A stretch of DNA of 64,000 bases from Prochlorococcus sp. AG-449-J16 (GTDB lineage Bacteria; Cyanobacteriota; Cyanobacteriia; PCC-6307; Cyanobiaceae), in the NCBI GenBank assembly GCA_003209565.1, contig QCQK01000001.1, positions 1-64,000 on the forward strand. The letters run 5' to 3'. Below the pieces are notes generated by a model. That model saw nothing but the letters and a program-made list of their open reading frames with translations. It did not search any database and was not told where the DNA came from. Each line of letters starts with the position of its first letter. Within the stretch, counting starts at the first letter, position 1. Both the position numbers and the translations under genes were made by a program. Shown here piece after piece: positions 37,012-47,359 of the stretch.

Positions 37012-37027
37012 GTATAAGAACTTATAC
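37012..37027. promoter_or_regulatory. Palindrome with symmetric -10-like boxes between psbH and psbN
   Basis: GTATAAG, two bases AA, then CTTATAC: a 16-base inverted repeat. Each half contains TATAAG read outward, so the same element can serve as -10 for psbH on one strand and psbN on the other. It lies 36 bases before the psbH start and 30 before psbN. Confidence 0.6.
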
Positions 37028-37056
37028 ATAATTTGTTTACAAACTTAGCAAAATTG

Positions 37057-37209
37057 ATGCAAACTTTATCATCTGCTCCAGATCCAGCTGTTTCCATAGC
37101 GGTTACAATACTGGCATTACTTCTAGCTTTAACGGGTTTTGGTCTATGGACTGCATTTGGCCCAAAAGCTGCAAAGCTTACAGATCCTTGGGATGATCAT
37201 GATGATTAA
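37057..37209 (+). CDS. psbN: PsbN photosystem assembly protein
   Basis: A 50-residue ORF: MQTLSSAPDPAVSIAV, a transmembrane helix (ILALLLALTGFGLWTAF) and GPKAAKLTDPWDDHDD. The FGP and LTDP-DDH ending is the PsbN signature. PsbN aids assembly of PSII reaction centres rather than being a core subunit. Divergent from psbH, followed by psbI after 109 bases. Confidence 0.93.
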   Translation: MQTLSSAPDPAVSIAVTILALLLALTGFGLWTAFGPKAAKLTDPWDDHDD

Positions 37210-37318
37210 TTAAACCTAAAGTATTTCAAAATTTTCCAAAAATAAAAAAAAGTAACTCTTTTACCATAATTTAAATATATCTTTAATAAGATATAATTCT
37301 GTCAGCACTAGTAATTCC

Positions 37319-37447
37319 ATGCTTGCCTTAAAAATCTCTGTTTACACTATTGTCTTCTTCTTTGTTGGAATATTCCTTTTCGGATTTTTAGCAAGTGATC
37401 CTACTAGAACACCAAATAGGAAAGATTTAGAAAGTCCACAAGATTAA
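37319..37447 (+). CDS. psbI: Photosystem II protein PsbI
   Basis: 42 residues starting [19 protein letters not shown], a single transmembrane helix, with the C-terminal tail [17 protein letters not shown] typical of PsbI (the SDPxRxPxR motif). It is an early D1-associated subunit of the PSII reaction centre. Separated from the downstream outer-membrane gene by 17 bases. Confidence 0.95.
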
Positions 37448-37464
37448 TTTTTAAATAATTTAAG

Positions 37465-39435
37465 TTGAATTTAGGAATATCAAATAAAATAATATTTCTT
37501 TCGTTTTTATACATTAGTTTTGTTCAACCAGGAAAATCTTCTGAATTACGAAAAATCGATAAATCCGATAACCTTTCAACATTTCAAAATACACTGAATT
37601 ACAAAGACCTATCTAATTCATCACTTAATCATAATCCACAAAAATTCGCAGAAAAAAATACAGATAAATTTCTTGCTGACTTGCCGCAAAAGCAGGAGGG
37701 GTTAATAATCCAATCAGACAAACAATCTGATTTAAATAATGTTATCTATGCAGAAGGAAATGTATCTGTTTCGTATGGAGGGAAATTTCTCAAAGCTGAT
37801 AATTTAACCTACGATAAGTTTAATAAAAAAATTAATGCTGAAGGAAATATAACTTTAGTTTTTGGTAAGCAAATATTAAAAATGTCTCAACTTGAGTACA
37901 ATTTTAAAGATAAAACAGGGTTTTTGTTTGATGTAAAAGGCTCTATAAATTCCGATAAATTAATTACCGACCTATCTGAAAATTTTGATAATTCAGATAT
38001 TCAAAAGCTTGATGATTTAATAAATTTACAAAAAAAAGAAGTTGTAAATACTCCCAACAAGGTTAGTAATTGGCTCTTTTCTACGGAAAAAATCATTATT
38101 AGTGGGGAAAAATGGAAGAGTGATAAAGCAATATTTTCTAATGATATTCTTCAATTTAAACAAGTAAAAATGGAGATTAATTCATTGGAAGTTTCTTATT
38201 TAGAAGATGAACTAAGATTCAAATCTTCTTTAAATTATTTAGTTTTAGATGAAAATGTTTCAATCCCATTTTGGCTTGGTAAAAGAGCGCTAACTAAATC
38301 CGGTCAAAATTTTGATTCAAAAAGTAGTTGGACAATTGGTTATGATGACCTAGATAAAGATGGTTTCTTTATTGGTAGAAAATTTAAGTCTATAAATTTA
38401 GCTGATGATTATTTTGTTGATTTAGAACCACAATTTTTAATTCAACGATCACTAACTGGAGAGACAAATAGTTTCGTAAAGGAAGGAGATTTAATAACTG
38501 GAGAAAAGGTAAAAAGAGAAGCTGAATTTGCTGACTATTTTGGGTTTAAATCTCAAATTAAAGGGAAAGTTAATAATTGGGATTTAGAAATAGATAATCA
38601 AATAAACTCCCTTGATACAAACAAATTTTCTGATGCGCTTAGATTAAAATCTGTTTTGAAAAAAGAAATTAATTTTTTAGATGCTAAATGGGATAAAAGT
38701 TTTTACGGAGTTTATAGAGATAGAGTATGGAATGGTTCATTAGGTGAGGCTGAAATTTATTTAGGCTATGGTTCAAAATTAGAAAAAAAACATACCTGGG
38801 AATCAAATGGTATTACTAATACTGAAGTTTTATCTTTAGGTCTGGCGCATCTCAAAGGAGAGGAGTTAAGTAATAAAAACTTAGTTGATAGTTTTAAAGG
38901 TAATTTGTTTTACTCCTTAGATAAAAACATTCCATTAACTGTTGATGAACCTAAAAATAAAATTATTGATAGTTCTTATGAGTATATCTATGAGCCAATT
39001 AAAAAAGGACTGAGTCTTAATACAAGAATGGCAGCTTTATATTCTATTTATGATGATGGAAAACATCAAGAATATATAGGCTTCGGCTTTGGTCCAGAGT
39101 TAATTTTAGGTAATTTCAAAGCTAAAAATTTTGACTATACACGTATTAGTATTTTCCCTTTTTATAAATTAAAAAATGGGGAAAGTGTATTCAAATTTGA
39201 TCAAATTTCCGATAAATTCACTTTAAATATTGGTTTTGATCAACAAATCTTTGGGCCAATTATCCTTAAAAGTATTGGGACATTAAATTTAGACAGTGAT
39301 TCAGATAATTACGGAGAATTTATAGATTCTAAAATCTCAATAAATTGGAAAAAAAGATCTTATGAATTTGGCATTTTTTATCAACCTCATAATCAAGCTG
39401 GAGGAATCTCTTTTAGCCTCTTTGGATTTAGATAG
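37465..39435 (+). CDS. DUF3769 / LptD-like outer-membrane protein
   Basis: 656 residues with an N-terminal signal-like sequence (NKIIFLSFLYISF). A region with OstA-type beta-jelly-roll repeats follows (VIYAEGNVSVSYGGKFLKAD, then AEGNITL), typical of LptA/LptD. The long C-terminal half has alternating beta strands and ends GGISFSLFGFR, a beta-barrel-type end. The DUF3769 family is the cyanobacterial equivalent of the LPS transport barrel LptD. The start is TTG at 37465. Predicted location is the outer membrane. Confidence 0.8.
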   Translation: MNLGISNKIIFLSFLYISFVQPGKSSELRKIDKSDNLSTFQNTLNYKDLSNSSLNHNPQKFAEKNTDKFLADLPQKQEGLIIQSDKQSDLNNVIYAEGNVSVSYGGKFLKADNLTYDKFNKKINAEGNITLVFGKQILKMSQLEYNFKDKTGFLFDVKGSINSDKLITDLSENFDNSDIQKLDDLINLQKKEVVNTPNKVSNWLFSTEKIIISGEKWKSDKAIFSNDILQFKQVKMEINSLEVSYLEDELRFKSSLNYLVLDENVSIPFWLGKRALTKSGQNFDSKSSWTIGYDDLDKDGFFIGRKFKSINLADDYFVDLEPQFLIQRSLTGETNSFVKEGDLITGEKVKREAEFADYFGFKSQIKGKVNNWDLEIDNQINSLDTNKFSDALRLKSVLKKEINFLDAKWDKSFYGVYRDRVWNGSLGEAEIYLGYGSKLEKKHTWESNGITNTEVLSLGLAHLKGEELSNKNLVDSFKGNLFYSLDKNIPLTVDEPKNKIIDSSYEYIYEPIKKGLSLNTRMAALYSIYDDGKHQEYIGFGFGPELILGNFKAKNFDYTRISIFPFYKLKNGESVFKFDQISDKFTLNIGFDQQIFGPIILKSIGTLNLDSDSDNYGEFIDSKISINWKKRSYEFGIFYQPHNQAGGISFSLFGFR

Positions 39436-40059
39436 TTACAATAAAGGAGTATTAAATTTCAAATAAGGTAAGTCATTAAATTTATTTTCAATTAGATTTT
39501 CATTTTCAAGAAGTGTAGAGGTGGCATCCCATTCTCCTGTTAAAAACATTTTTCTTGAGCTTTCCCTAATTTCAAGATTAAAATTTAAATCTTTTGATTT
39601 TGCTAAGGATTTTTTCAGATCAATTTCTAAAAATAAAAATTGATTATCGCAATAGTTTTGTATTTCTTCTATGGATTTTTTAGGTAACGTAAAACATGGA
39701 ATCCCGATTGCAATACAGTTACTGTAAAAAATATCGGCGAAACTCTCTCCTATAATTGCTTTTATACCCCATCTCATAAGCGCTTGGGGAGCATGCTCTC
39801 TGCTGGAACCACATCCAAAATTGCTATTAACAATTAGTATCGAGGCATTTTTGTTTTCCTTAAGATCAAAAGGATGCTTTCCTTTTAAAGTTTTTCTATC
39901 GTCTTCAAAAACAGATTCACCCAATGAATCAAAGTTAACACACTTTAAAAAACGCGCTGGAATTATTCGATCTGTATCAATGTCGTTACCAATCAACGGG
40001 ATACATTGCCCGTTAATATTTGAAATTTTTCCAATTGGCTGGGTAAACTCTGATTTCAT
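39436..40059 (-). CDS. leuD: 3-isopropylmalate dehydratase small subunit
   Basis: 207 residues; GNDIDTDRIIPARFL and NFGCGSSREHAPQALMRWG are the signature stretches of the aconitase small-domain fold. It forms a heterodimer with LeuC to isomerise 2-isopropylmalate to 3-isopropylmalate in leucine synthesis. The start overlaps the leuC stop by one base, showing coupled translation. Its 3' end abuts the LptD-like gene. Confidence 0.96.
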   Translation of the reverse strand: MKSEFTQPIGKISNINGQCIPLIGNDIDTDRIIPARFLKCVNFDSLGESVFEDDRKTLKGKHPFDLKENKNASILIVNSNFGCGSSREHAPQALMRWGIKAIIGESFADIFYSNCIAIGIPCFTLPKKSIEEIQNYCDNQFLFLEIDLKKSLAKSKDLNFNLEIRESSRKMFLTGEWDATSTLLENENLIENKFNDLPYLKFNTPLL

Positions 40060-41465
40060 CAGTTAATAAATTCTCTAACGTCACTGACTTTGCCATTAAT
40101 TGCAGCAGCGGCAACCATTGCTGGACTCATGAGAAGTGTTCTTCCACTGGGAGATCCTTGCCTACCCTTGAAATTTCTATTACTAGAACTCGCACTAACT
40201 TGATTACCTATTAGCTTATCTGAATTCATTGCTAAACACATTGAGCAGCCAGGTTCTCTCCATTGAAATCCAGAATCCTTAAATATCTGATCAAGACCCT
40301 CTTGTTTTGCTTTAGTGGCTACTTTTTCTGAACCTGGAACTGCAAATGCTTTGACATTCTTGGCTACTTTTTTGCCTTTTAATACTTTAGCTGCAACTCT
40401 TAAGTCACTGATTCTTCCATTTGTGCAACTACCTATGAAACAAACGTCTACAGGAGTATCTTTTATTAATTGTCCAGGCTTGAAACTCATATATTCATAA
40501 GCCTCTTCTGCAACTAATTTATCATTTGGGGATAATTCATCTAAAAGAGGGATTTGTTGATTAATGCTTATACTTTGGCCGGGAGTAATCCCCCAGGTTA
40601 CAGTTGGTTCTACCTTAGAAGCATCTAATTTAATTACGTCATCATAAATTGAATTTTCATCGCTTTTTAATGATTCCCACCATCTAAGCGCTCTATCCCA
40701 ATGTTCATTTTTTGGAGCATATAATTTATTTTTAATGTAATTAAAGGTCTTTTCATCAGGGTTGATGTAGCCGCATCTTGCTCCTCCTTCAATAGACATA
40801 TTGCATATCGTCATCCTTTCTTCCATTGATAATTCATGTATCGCAGGTCCTGCGAATTCATATGCAAAACCTACTCCTGCCTTTACACCAAGTTTATTAA
40901 TTATATGAAGGACTAAATCCTTAGCATAGACACCCTTAGATAATGTATTGTCACACCAAATCTGCCTCACTTTCAATTTGTTCATGGCTAAGGTTTGGGT
41001 AGCAAGAACATCTCTTACTTGACTTGTACCTATACCAAAAGCAATTGACCCAAAAGCTCCATGAGTTGAAGTATGAGAATCTCCGCAAGCGATTGTCATT
41101 CCTGGCTGAGTTAGGCCTAATTCCGGTGCTACTACATGGACTATTCCTTGATTACCACTGCCAATATTAAAAAATCTTATTTTATTTTCTAAGCAATTCT
41201 TCTCAAGTGTTTCAATCATCTGTTCAGCGAGATTATCCTTGAAAGGCCTGCTTTGATTATCTGTTGGCACAATATGATCAACAGTAGCAACAGTTCTATC
41301 AGGGAATTTTACTTTTAATTTTTTGTCCTTTAAAGCACCAAATGCTTGAGGACTCGTCACTTCATGGATAAGGTGAAGACCAATAAATATTTGATCAGAT
41401 CCTCCAGGAAGACTTGAAACCTTATGTAAATCCCAAACTTTATCAAATAGGGTATCTTGACTCAA
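40059..41465 (-). CDS. leuC: 3-isopropylmalate dehydratase large subunit
   Basis: A 468-residue aconitase-family subunit carrying the 4Fe-4S cluster: the first ligand is in [10 protein letters not shown] and two more are in [27 protein letters not shown] is the conserved substrate loop. Same operon as leuD; 13 bases separate it from cinA upstream on the same strand, so glyA-cinA-leuC-leuD may be one unit. Confidence 0.97.
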   Translation of the reverse strand: MSQDTLFDKVWDLHKVSSLPGGSDQIFIGLHLIHEVTSPQAFGALKDKKLKVKFPDRTVATVDHIVPTDNQSRPFKDNLAEQMIETLEKNCLENKIRFFNIGSGNQGIVHVVAPELGLTQPGMTIACGDSHTSTHGAFGSIAFGIGTSQVRDVLATQTLAMNKLKVRQIWCDNTLSKGVYAKDLVLHIINKLGVKAGVGFAYEFAGPAIHELSMEERMTICNMSIEGGARCGYINPDEKTFNYIKNKLYAPKNEHWDRALRWWESLKSDENSIYDDVIKLDASKVEPTVTWGITPGQSISINQQIPLLDELSPNDKLVAEEAYEYMSFKPGQLIKDTPVDVCFIGSCTNGRISDLRVAAKVLKGKKVAKNVKAFAVPGSEKVATKAKQEGLDQIFKDSGFQWREPGCSMCLAMNSDKLIGNQVSASSSNRNFKGRQGSPSGRTLLMSPAMVAAAAINGKVSDVREFIN

Positions 41466-41478
41466 TTTGTAAAAATAG

Positions 41479-42753
41479 TTACTTACTATTCGATAATAGG
41501 ATTAATCGGAGGCTGTTCAAACACACATTTACACTTAGTCTTTGAATTTCTATTCGATTTCGTGTTGAGTTAAATAGTTTTTTTATATTAGTTATATGAT
41601 TATTTGGTCCTGAAATTGAAATATAGACAAGTCCAACCGGTTTATCTTGACTGCCTCCGTTAGGCCCAGCTATTCCACTAATTGCTATTGCCCAATCTGC
41701 TCCTAATTTTTCTTTTACATTAATTGCCATGTCCTCACAAACTTCTTCAGAAACAGCTCCATATTTTGTAAGCTTTTCTCTAGAAATATTTAATAATGAA
41801 TTTTTTAGTTCATTACTATAGGAAACAATACTACCTTGAAAAACTTGAGATGAGCCTGATATTGAGGTTAGTGATGAAGATAGAAGGCCTCCGGTGCAAG
41901 ATTCAGCAAAAACAATTGTTTCGTTCCTCTTGGTTAATTCTTTTATTAAAACGCTAGGAAGAGTATCGTTATCCTCTCCAAAAATAAATTTTGAAAAATC
42001 TTTTTTTAATTTTTCTTTAATAGGTTTAATTATGTTTTTTGCTTCTAGGTCGTTCTTAGCTCGCGCGGTGATTCTGAGTTTAACCTCTCCTAAGTTTGCA
42101 TATGGAGCAACGGTAGGGTTTTTAAGATTTAATAGATCATTAATTTTTTCAGCAACGCTTGATTCTCCAATACCCGCAAATTTAAGAGTATTTGAGAAAA
42201 AGGAATAATTATCTGAGAATTTGGTTTTAATGAAATCATACGCCGTCTCTTCCCACATAGTTTTCATTTCACTGGGTACTCCTGGGAAAGTAAGGATAGT
42301 AAAATCTTTTACTGGTTCCCAAATCATTCCTGGGGCAGTGCCCCTAGGGTTATTAATAATTTGAGCATTTTCTGGGAAGAAACATTGTTTCCTTAAGCTG
42401 GAGGAATCGTCCTTGAGCTTTGAGTTTGAGAGTTTTTGTTTAATTTCATCCCATAAAAGCGGTCTTTCAAAAAGAGATACATTAAAAGATTTGGCTATTG
42501 CTTCAGTAGTTAAGTCATCTGGGGTGGGTCCCAAGCCACCAGTTGTAATTAGAAGATTACTTCTTGTCGATATTTCTTGAATTACTTTTATAATTCGATC
42601 ACAATTATCACCTACAGTTGATTGCCTAAAGTGATTTAAGCCTAATTGAGATAACTGTTCAGAAATCCATTGAGCATTTGTGTTGATAATATTTCCTAAG
42701 AGTAGCTCTGTTCCAATAGAAAGAATTTCAACTCCCTTGGAGTTAGGACTCAT
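41479..42753 (-). CDS. cinA: CinA-family nicotinamide-nucleotide amidase
   Basis: 424 residues. The N-terminal COG1058 (MoCF) domain starts [16 protein letters not shown] and contains [12 protein letters not shown]. The C-terminal amidase domain carries [15 protein letters not shown] and [11 protein letters not shown]. Known activities are NMN deamidation and pyrophosphohydrolysis of NAD-derived waste; competence links are strain-specific. The ATGA overlap with glyA (4 bases) argues for coupled translation. Confidence 0.94.
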   Translation of the reverse strand: MSPNSKGVEILSIGTELLLGNIINTNAQWISEQLSQLGLNHFRQSTVGDNCDRIIKVIQEISTRSNLLITTGGLGPTPDDLTTEAIAKSFNVSLFERPLLWDEIKQKLSNSKLKDDSSSLRKQCFFPENAQIINNPRGTAPGMIWEPVKDFTILTFPGVPSEMKTMWEETAYDFIKTKFSDNYSFFSNTLKFAGIGESSVAEKINDLLNLKNPTVAPYANLGEVKLRITARAKNDLEAKNIIKPIKEKLKKDFSKFIFGEDNDTLPSVLIKELTKRNETIVFAESCTGGLLSSSLTSISGSSQVFQGSIVSYSNELKNSLLNISREKLTKYGAVSEEVCEDMAINVKEKLGADWAIAISGIAGPNGGSQDKPVGLVYISISGPNNHITNIKKLFNSTRNRIEIQRLSVNVCLNSLRLILLSNSK

Positions 42754-44021
42754 TTAATTGATGCTTCAAGTTTGCCTTCATAAAGAGGAAAACGATTACA
42801 TAAGGTTAATACTCTTTCTTTACATTTACTTTCAATCAGTGAATCGTCTGGGTTAAGTAATCTATCAGCAATAATTTCACCAACTTCAGCAAAAGCATCC
42901 TCGTTAAAGCCTCTAGTAGTTAGAGCAGCAGTTCCCAACCTTAGTCCGCTGGTTACAAAAGGTGATTCAGGGTCAAATGGAACAGTATTTTTATTTGCAG
43001 TGATATTCACTTCACTTACAAGTAAGTCAGCAATCTTACCAGTCATATTGATACTTCTTAAATCGAGTAAAACAATATGGTTATCAGTGCCTCCGCTAAC
43101 GATATTAATACCTCTATTTATTAAAGTTGAAGCTAGAACTTTTGCATTTTTTATTACTTGTTGGGAATAATTAACGAAATCTGGCTGCAAGGCTTCTCCA
43201 AATGCAACTGCTTTAGCTGCAATTATATGTTCGAGGGGCCCACCCTGAGTTCCAGGGAAAACAGATTTATCAAATTTCTTTCCAAATTCTGCATCTTTAC
43301 ACAAGATAAGTCCCCCTCTAGGCCCTCTTAATGTTTTATGAGTAGTTGTGGTTACTACATCACAATATGGTATTGGATTTGGGTGAAGTTTACTTGCTAC
43401 AAGACCGGCGATGTGTGCAATATCAGCCATTAAGAATGCACCAACTTCATCTGCAATATTTCTAAATGACTCAAAATCGATTGTTCTTGGATAAGCAGAA
43501 TATCCACATATGATTAATTTTGGTTTTGTTTCAAGTGCTATCTCTCTTATTTCATCAAAATTTAATTCACTAGTTTCTTTATTAACACCATAGTGAACTG
43601 CATTGAACCATTTACCGCTCATATTTACTGGAGACCCGTGAGTTAGGTGTCCACCATGAGATAAATCCATCCCCATGATTGTGTCGCCAGGTTTAAGTAG
43701 ACTTAGGAAAACAGCAGCATTTGCCTGCGCTCCACTATGGGGTTGAACATTAGCCCAATTTGCATTAAATAATTTTTTAGCTCTCTGAATAGCTAATTCT
43801 TCTATTTCATCAACAAATTCACATCCACCGTAATATCTTTTTTGAGGTAATCCCTCGGCGTATTTATTTGTAAGGACGGAACCTTGAGCCTGCATAACGG
43901 CAATTGATGCGAAATTTTCGCTTGCGATTAGCTCAAGATGAGTTTCCTGCCTATTTTTTTCAGAGTTGATAAAATTTGATATTACTGGATCACTTTCTTT
44001 AAGATTTTTAAGGATATTCAT
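42750..44021 (-). CDS. glyA: Serine hydroxymethyltransferase
   Basis: A 423-residue PLP enzyme that interconverts serine and glycine with tetrahydrofolate, and is part of C1 metabolism. [34 protein letters not shown] and the PLP-lysine motif [14 protein letters not shown] (near residue 230) are all present. First gene of the glyA-cinA-leuCD run; tRNA-Arg lies just upstream on the same strand. Confidence 0.97.
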   Translation of the reverse strand: MNILKNLKESDPVISNFINSEKNRQETHLELIASENFASIAVMQAQGSVLTNKYAEGLPQKRYYGGCEFVDEIEELAIQRAKKLFNANWANVQPHSGAQANAAVFLSLLKPGDTIMGMDLSHGGHLTHGSPVNMSGKWFNAVHYGVNKETSELNFDEIREIALETKPKLIICGYSAYPRTIDFESFRNIADEVGAFLMADIAHIAGLVASKLHPNPIPYCDVVTTTTHKTLRGPRGGLILCKDAEFGKKFDKSVFPGTQGGPLEHIIAAKAVAFGEALQPDFVNYSQQVIKNAKVLASTLINRGINIVSGGTDNHIVLLDLRSINMTGKIADLLVSEVNITANKNTVPFDPESPFVTSGLRLGTAALTTRGFNEDAFAEVGEIIADRLLNPDDSLIESKCKERVLTLCNRFPLYEGKLEASIK

Positions 44022-44098
44022 TGAATTTGATAAGTAATACCCATAATATAGACGATATTTTTTAGAAAAATATAAAAAGAATATTTCAGAATTTTAAA

Positions 44099-44172
44099 CG
44101 CGCCTGGAGAGATTCGAACTCCCGACACCCTGATCCGTAGTCAGGTGCTCTAATCCACTGAGCTACAGGCGC
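44099..44172 (-). tRNA. tRNA-Arg (ACG anticodon)
   Basis: A 74-base cloverleaf on the minus strand. The acceptor pair is GCGCCTG/CAGGCGC, the anticodon loop CTACGGA gives ACG on the stem CCTGA/TCAGG, and the T-loop is TTCGAAT. CCA is not encoded. Confidence 0.97.
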
Positions 44173-44228
44173 ATAATTATGTAATATCTCTGTTTCAGGG
44201 TCTCTTAGTCAACTAGATTTCGGGTAAA

Positions 44229-44510
44229 ATGTCTATTATTAACAATCTAATTATTAATATGCCTATAAAGTGGTACGGAAATGGTGATTTAGAAGATCCT
44301 ATTTATAAACATTTTTCTCGAATAGTAAATTTTGTTATTCACTGCATGATATTTACTGCGATTGTAAGTGGCACGTGGCTTTTAAAAGAGATTAAATATG
44401 AAATCGGCTATTTTAATAATTTTGCAATTGTCTGGTCAGTTCTTTTGGCCTCCCATTTACTTTTCGTAATTATAAAAAAACCTAAAGATACTTCAAAACA
44501 ATCAACTTAA
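44229..44510 (+). CDS. Two-helix membrane protein, unknown function
   Basis: 93 residues, or 82 if the internal ATG at 44262 (MPIKWYGNGD) is used, which looks like the better conserved start. Motif IKWYGNGDLEDPIYKHFSR precedes two membrane helices (about 34-50 and 64-82) with a histidine in each helix region (FVIHCMIF and SHLLFV). Histidine pairs can bind heme, but that is a guess. Co-directional with the DUF3181 gene 15 bases downstream. Confidence 0.7.
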   Translation: MSIINNLIINMPIKWYGNGDLEDPIYKHFSRIVNFVIHCMIFTAIVSGTWLLKEIKYEIGYFNNFAIVWSVLLASHLLFVIIKKPKDTSKQST

Positions 44511-44524
44511 ATTAATTTATATTT

Positions 44525-44815
44525 ATGGACTCTCAGATACGTATAAGTGATCTAGAAAATTTTATTTCCGAAAAGGTTTTTATCAAAATAGAAAAGTGGA
44601 ATTTATACCTTGGAGATGCTGGCCTAGCTAGAAATCTTGCTATTGAGTGTATCAGCAATAAAGATCAAGGCCCTCTGGAGGCTGCAAAAATAAGTTTGAA
44701 AGCAATAGATGTAAAAGTAGGGGATGGTGTTAACAGTATTCCACTTATCAACTTAATTACCTCTTCACAAATTATTGAATTAGAAGATATTTTGGAGAAA
44801 TTTTTTGATAATTAA
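44525..44815 (+). CDS. DUF3181 family cyanobacterial protein
   Basis: A 96-residue soluble, helical protein. EKWNLYLGDAGLARNLAIEC and the tail IINxITSSQIIELEDILE (here LINLITSSQIIELEDIL) resemble the cyanobacterial DUF3181 family. Function unknown. The last four bases overlap the end of the convergent murJ gene. Confidence 0.75.
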   Translation: MDSQIRISDLENFISEKVFIKIEKWNLYLGDAGLARNLAIECISNKDQGPLEAAKISLKAIDVKVGDGVNSIPLINLITSSQIIELEDILEKFFDN

Positions 44816-46368
44816 ATGTTTTTTTGAAATATTTTAAATTTATTTACTTTAAAGAATTTAGTTATTAAAAAATAAATAATAAAAAAAGTTAATGACTCAA
44901 TTATCAAAACAAAAAGTTTTTGAATAAATGTATTGAATAGAGGCAAAGTTTGAAAAATCAAAAAACATATATAGCCTGTAATTAAAGCTGATACGGAAAT
45001 CAAGATAATCTTTATGAATAAAAGGGAAAAAGGTAAACGCAGATTGTGATTCTTTAAATTTATAGAAAGAATACAGCAAATGATAAAGTTTACTGCTGCT
45101 GAAGATAATATTATTCCTTGAATTTCCAAGTTATAAGGTGCCAAAACTCTTATCAAAATCCAATCAAAAAAGATATTCAGCAAAATTCCTAAGAGAGACA
45201 ATTTGAAGGGTAATTTAGTTTTTTCAATTGAATAATAAGTTCTTACTAATAGATCTCTATAAAGGTAAAAAGGGATGCCAACTGAATATGCAATTAAAAT
45301 TTTTCTTACTTCGTCAACTGCTTTGAAATCAAAAGCCCCTCTTTGAAAGGCCAATTGTACTATTTGATTATTGAAAGTTATAAAAAAGGCAGTTAAGAAA
45401 ATAGTTGTTAAAAAACAATACTCTATACCTATAGTCAAATTTTTTCCTAACTTTAAATACTTTTTATCTGCTTTTAACTTTGAAAACTTTGTTAATAGCG
45501 GTAAGATTAACGAGTTTGATAATATGCCAAGTGGTGCTTGTATAAGAAAGTTACCATATGCTAATCCGGATGCTGCTCCTTGAAAGCTTGAAGCGAAAAA
45601 CATATCTACATATACATTGATTTGGCCAAGGCTAGAGGAAATACTTGCAGGCAAAATTAGATTAAGAATTCTTTTTTCTTCTTTGATAAAGGAATAAAAA
45701 TTGGATTTAAACCTTAATAAGCCAATTTGATTTATTGCCCTGATTTGAATGAAAAATTGTGTAAATGTTCCGACTAAAGTTGCAGAAGCAAGTAAAGCGG
45801 AAGATGGAAGAAAAGTTGTATTATTTTTATTTGAAATCCAACTTAATAAAATAAAAAAAATAATTGTAACGCTTATGATTGCTGGACTAATAGTTGAGGT
45901 TAAAAATTTATTTCTAGAATTTAGGGCCCCAAAACTTAAACCTATAAAACCAGATAAAGGGATACAAGGAGTAAGAATTCTTAATTGAAAAGTTGCTATA
46001 GATTTTGCTTCATTACTTAAATTAGGACCTATTAAATTAATTAAAAAACTTGCATTAAAGTATATAAACAATCCCAATAAAATTAATATTAGAGTTAGTT
46101 TTATGCTTACTTGTGTTAGTACAACGCCGCTATCTCTATTGTTTATGGGAGTTAAAACTGCAACAACCGCATTGTGAAATGAACCATTAATTCCGCCAAT
46201 AATTACTAAAAAGAAACCTGGAATAATATAGGCATAATTAAATGCGTCATATGTTATTCCTATGCCAAAAGCAGCAGCAATAAATGCCTCTCTCGTAAAA
46301 CCAACTAATTTACTAAGACCAGTGCCAAAAGAAATTGAAAAAACATTATTTTTAAAATATGAATTCAT
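44812..46368 (-). CDS. murJ: Lipid II flippase MurJ
   Basis: 518 residues with about 14 transmembrane segments, opening [21 protein letters not shown], the usual MurJ/MviN N-terminal helix with Arg for lipid II. ARG-containing loops between helices and the central cavity residues fit the MOP exporter superfamily. It flips undecaprenyl-linked lipid II for peptidoglycan. The ORF overlaps DUF3181 tail to tail. Divergent from sfsA across 69 bases. Confidence 0.94.
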   Translation of the reverse strand: MNSYFKNNVFSISFGTGLSKLVGFTREAFIAAAFGIGITYDAFNYAYIIPGFFLVIIGGINGSFHNAVVAVLTPINNRDSGVVLTQVSIKLTLILILLGLFIYFNASFLINLIGPNLSNEAKSIATFQLRILTPCIPLSGFIGLSFGALNSRNKFLTSTISPAIISVTIIFFILLSWISNKNNTTFLPSSALLASATLVGTFTQFFIQIRAINQIGLLRFKSNFYSFIKEEKRILNLILPASISSSLGQINVYVDMFFASSFQGAASGLAYGNFLIQAPLGILSNSLILPLLTKFSKLKADKKYLKLGKNLTIGIEYCFLTTIFLTAFFITFNNQIVQLAFQRGAFDFKAVDEVRKILIAYSVGIPFYLYRDLLVRTYYSIEKTKLPFKLSLLGILLNIFFDWILIRVLAPYNLEIQGIILSSAAVNFIICCILSINLKNHNLRLPFSLLFIKIILISVSALITGYICFLIFQTLPLFNTFIQKLFVLIIESLTFFIIYFLITKFFKVNKFKIFQKNI

Positions 46369-46437
46369 TTACTGTTTTTTTTCAAACATTCTTCAATAAG
46401 ATTCAATTATATTTGTTTTTTAACTAATTACAATTTT

Positions 46438-47178
46438 ATGAAAGAGAGGATAATTGAATTTAATCCACTAATTGAAGGGGTTTTAATCAAGAGGTATAAA
46501 AGGTTTCTTGCAGATATTAAATTAGGGAGTGGAGAAGTAGTAACTGCTCATTGTGCTAACACAGGCCCAATGAAGGGGCTTTTGAGTGAGGGAGCAAAAG
46601 TAAGAATAAGTGTTTCCCCTTCTCCAAAAAGAAAATTACCTTTTACTTGGGAACAGATATGTGTTTCTGATGCAAAAAACGAGGAGGTTTGGGTAGGTAT
46701 CAATACTCTATTTGCAAATAAGTTAATCAAAAAGGTTATTGAGAAAAATCTGCTAAAGGCAATGATAGGCGAAATAGAGACAATTAAATCTGAAGTCCCT
46801 TATGGAAAAGATAAAAAAAGCAGAATTGACTTTTTTTTAACTCCAAAATCTTCAAATCCTGATAAACGTAACATTTACATAGAAGTTAAAAATACGACTT
46901 GGATTAAAGAAAATGTAGCTCTTTTTCCAGATACAGTAACGAAAAGAGGCCAAAAACACCTCATGGAATTAAAGGAATTAATTCCAGAAAGTAAAAGTGT
47001 CTTAATACCTTGTATTACTAGAAAAGACGCTTGTTTTTTTGCCCCTGGAGATGATGCAGATCCCTTATACGGCAGTCTTTTTAGGGAATCTTCAAGTGCA
47101 GGAATGATAACTATTCCATGTTCCTTTGAATTCCATAAAGATCACATATCATGGATTGGAATTAAACCTTTAAAATAG
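46438..47178 (+). CDS. sfsA: SfsA-family nuclease-fold protein
   Basis: 246 residues. [20 protein letters not shown] and the nuclease-like core SRIDFFL followed by [10 protein letters not shown] (E-x-K) match SfsA, which carries an OB-like region and a PD-(D/E)xK fold. SfsA was named for maltose effects in E. coli, and its role in cyanobacteria is unclear; a nucleic-acid role is more likely than sugar regulation. ATG start. It ends 181 bases before the amt1 start. Confidence 0.93.
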   Translation: MKERIIEFNPLIEGVLIKRYKRFLADIKLGSGEVVTAHCANTGPMKGLLSEGAKVRISVSPSPKRKLPFTWEQICVSDAKNEEVWVGINTLFANKLIKKVIEKNLLKAMIGEIETIKSEVPYGKDKKSRIDFFLTPKSSNPDKRNIYIEVKNTTWIKENVALFPDTVTKRGQKHLMELKELIPESKSVLIPCITRKDACFFAPGDDADPLYGSLFRESSSAGMITIPCSFEFHKDHISWIGIKPLK

Positions 47179-47262
47179 CCGAAAAACTTGATATTTTGAA
47201 ACCCAAAAAAAAAATAACTTTTAAATTTAACAAATTATTTTTAGGGTGCAACTATAAAATTG

Positions 47263-47305
47263 GTATAAACAACTACTAGACACGGATAAGTTTTTTGAAT
47301 AAATT
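47263..47305 (+). promoter_or_regulatory. NtcA-activated promoter of amt1
   Basis: A perfect NtcA box GTA-N8-TAC at 47263-47276 (GTATAAACAACTAC). A TA-N3-T type -10 element (TAAATT) begins at 47300, 23 bases after the box. This matches the class II geometry and predicts induction under nitrogen stress. Confidence 0.85.
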
Positions 47306-47318
47306 TAAATTTGAAAGG

Positions 47319-47340
47319 AAACAGCACAAACTGTTTTTTT
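47319..47340 (+). promoter_or_regulatory. Terminator-like hairpin in the amt1 leader
   Basis: AAACAG pairs with CTGTTT across a six-base loop and is followed by a T-run, all about 20-40 bases before the amt1 ATG and after its predicted promoter. The stem is short and AT-rich, so attenuation is only a possibility. Confidence 0.35.
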
Positions 47341-47359
47341 GCAGATCTAATTTTTTTTT

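Noticed and set aside
37012..37027. NtcA box between psbH and psbN
   Set aside because: GTA and TAC are separated by ten bases instead of eight, so it is better read as paired -10 boxes.
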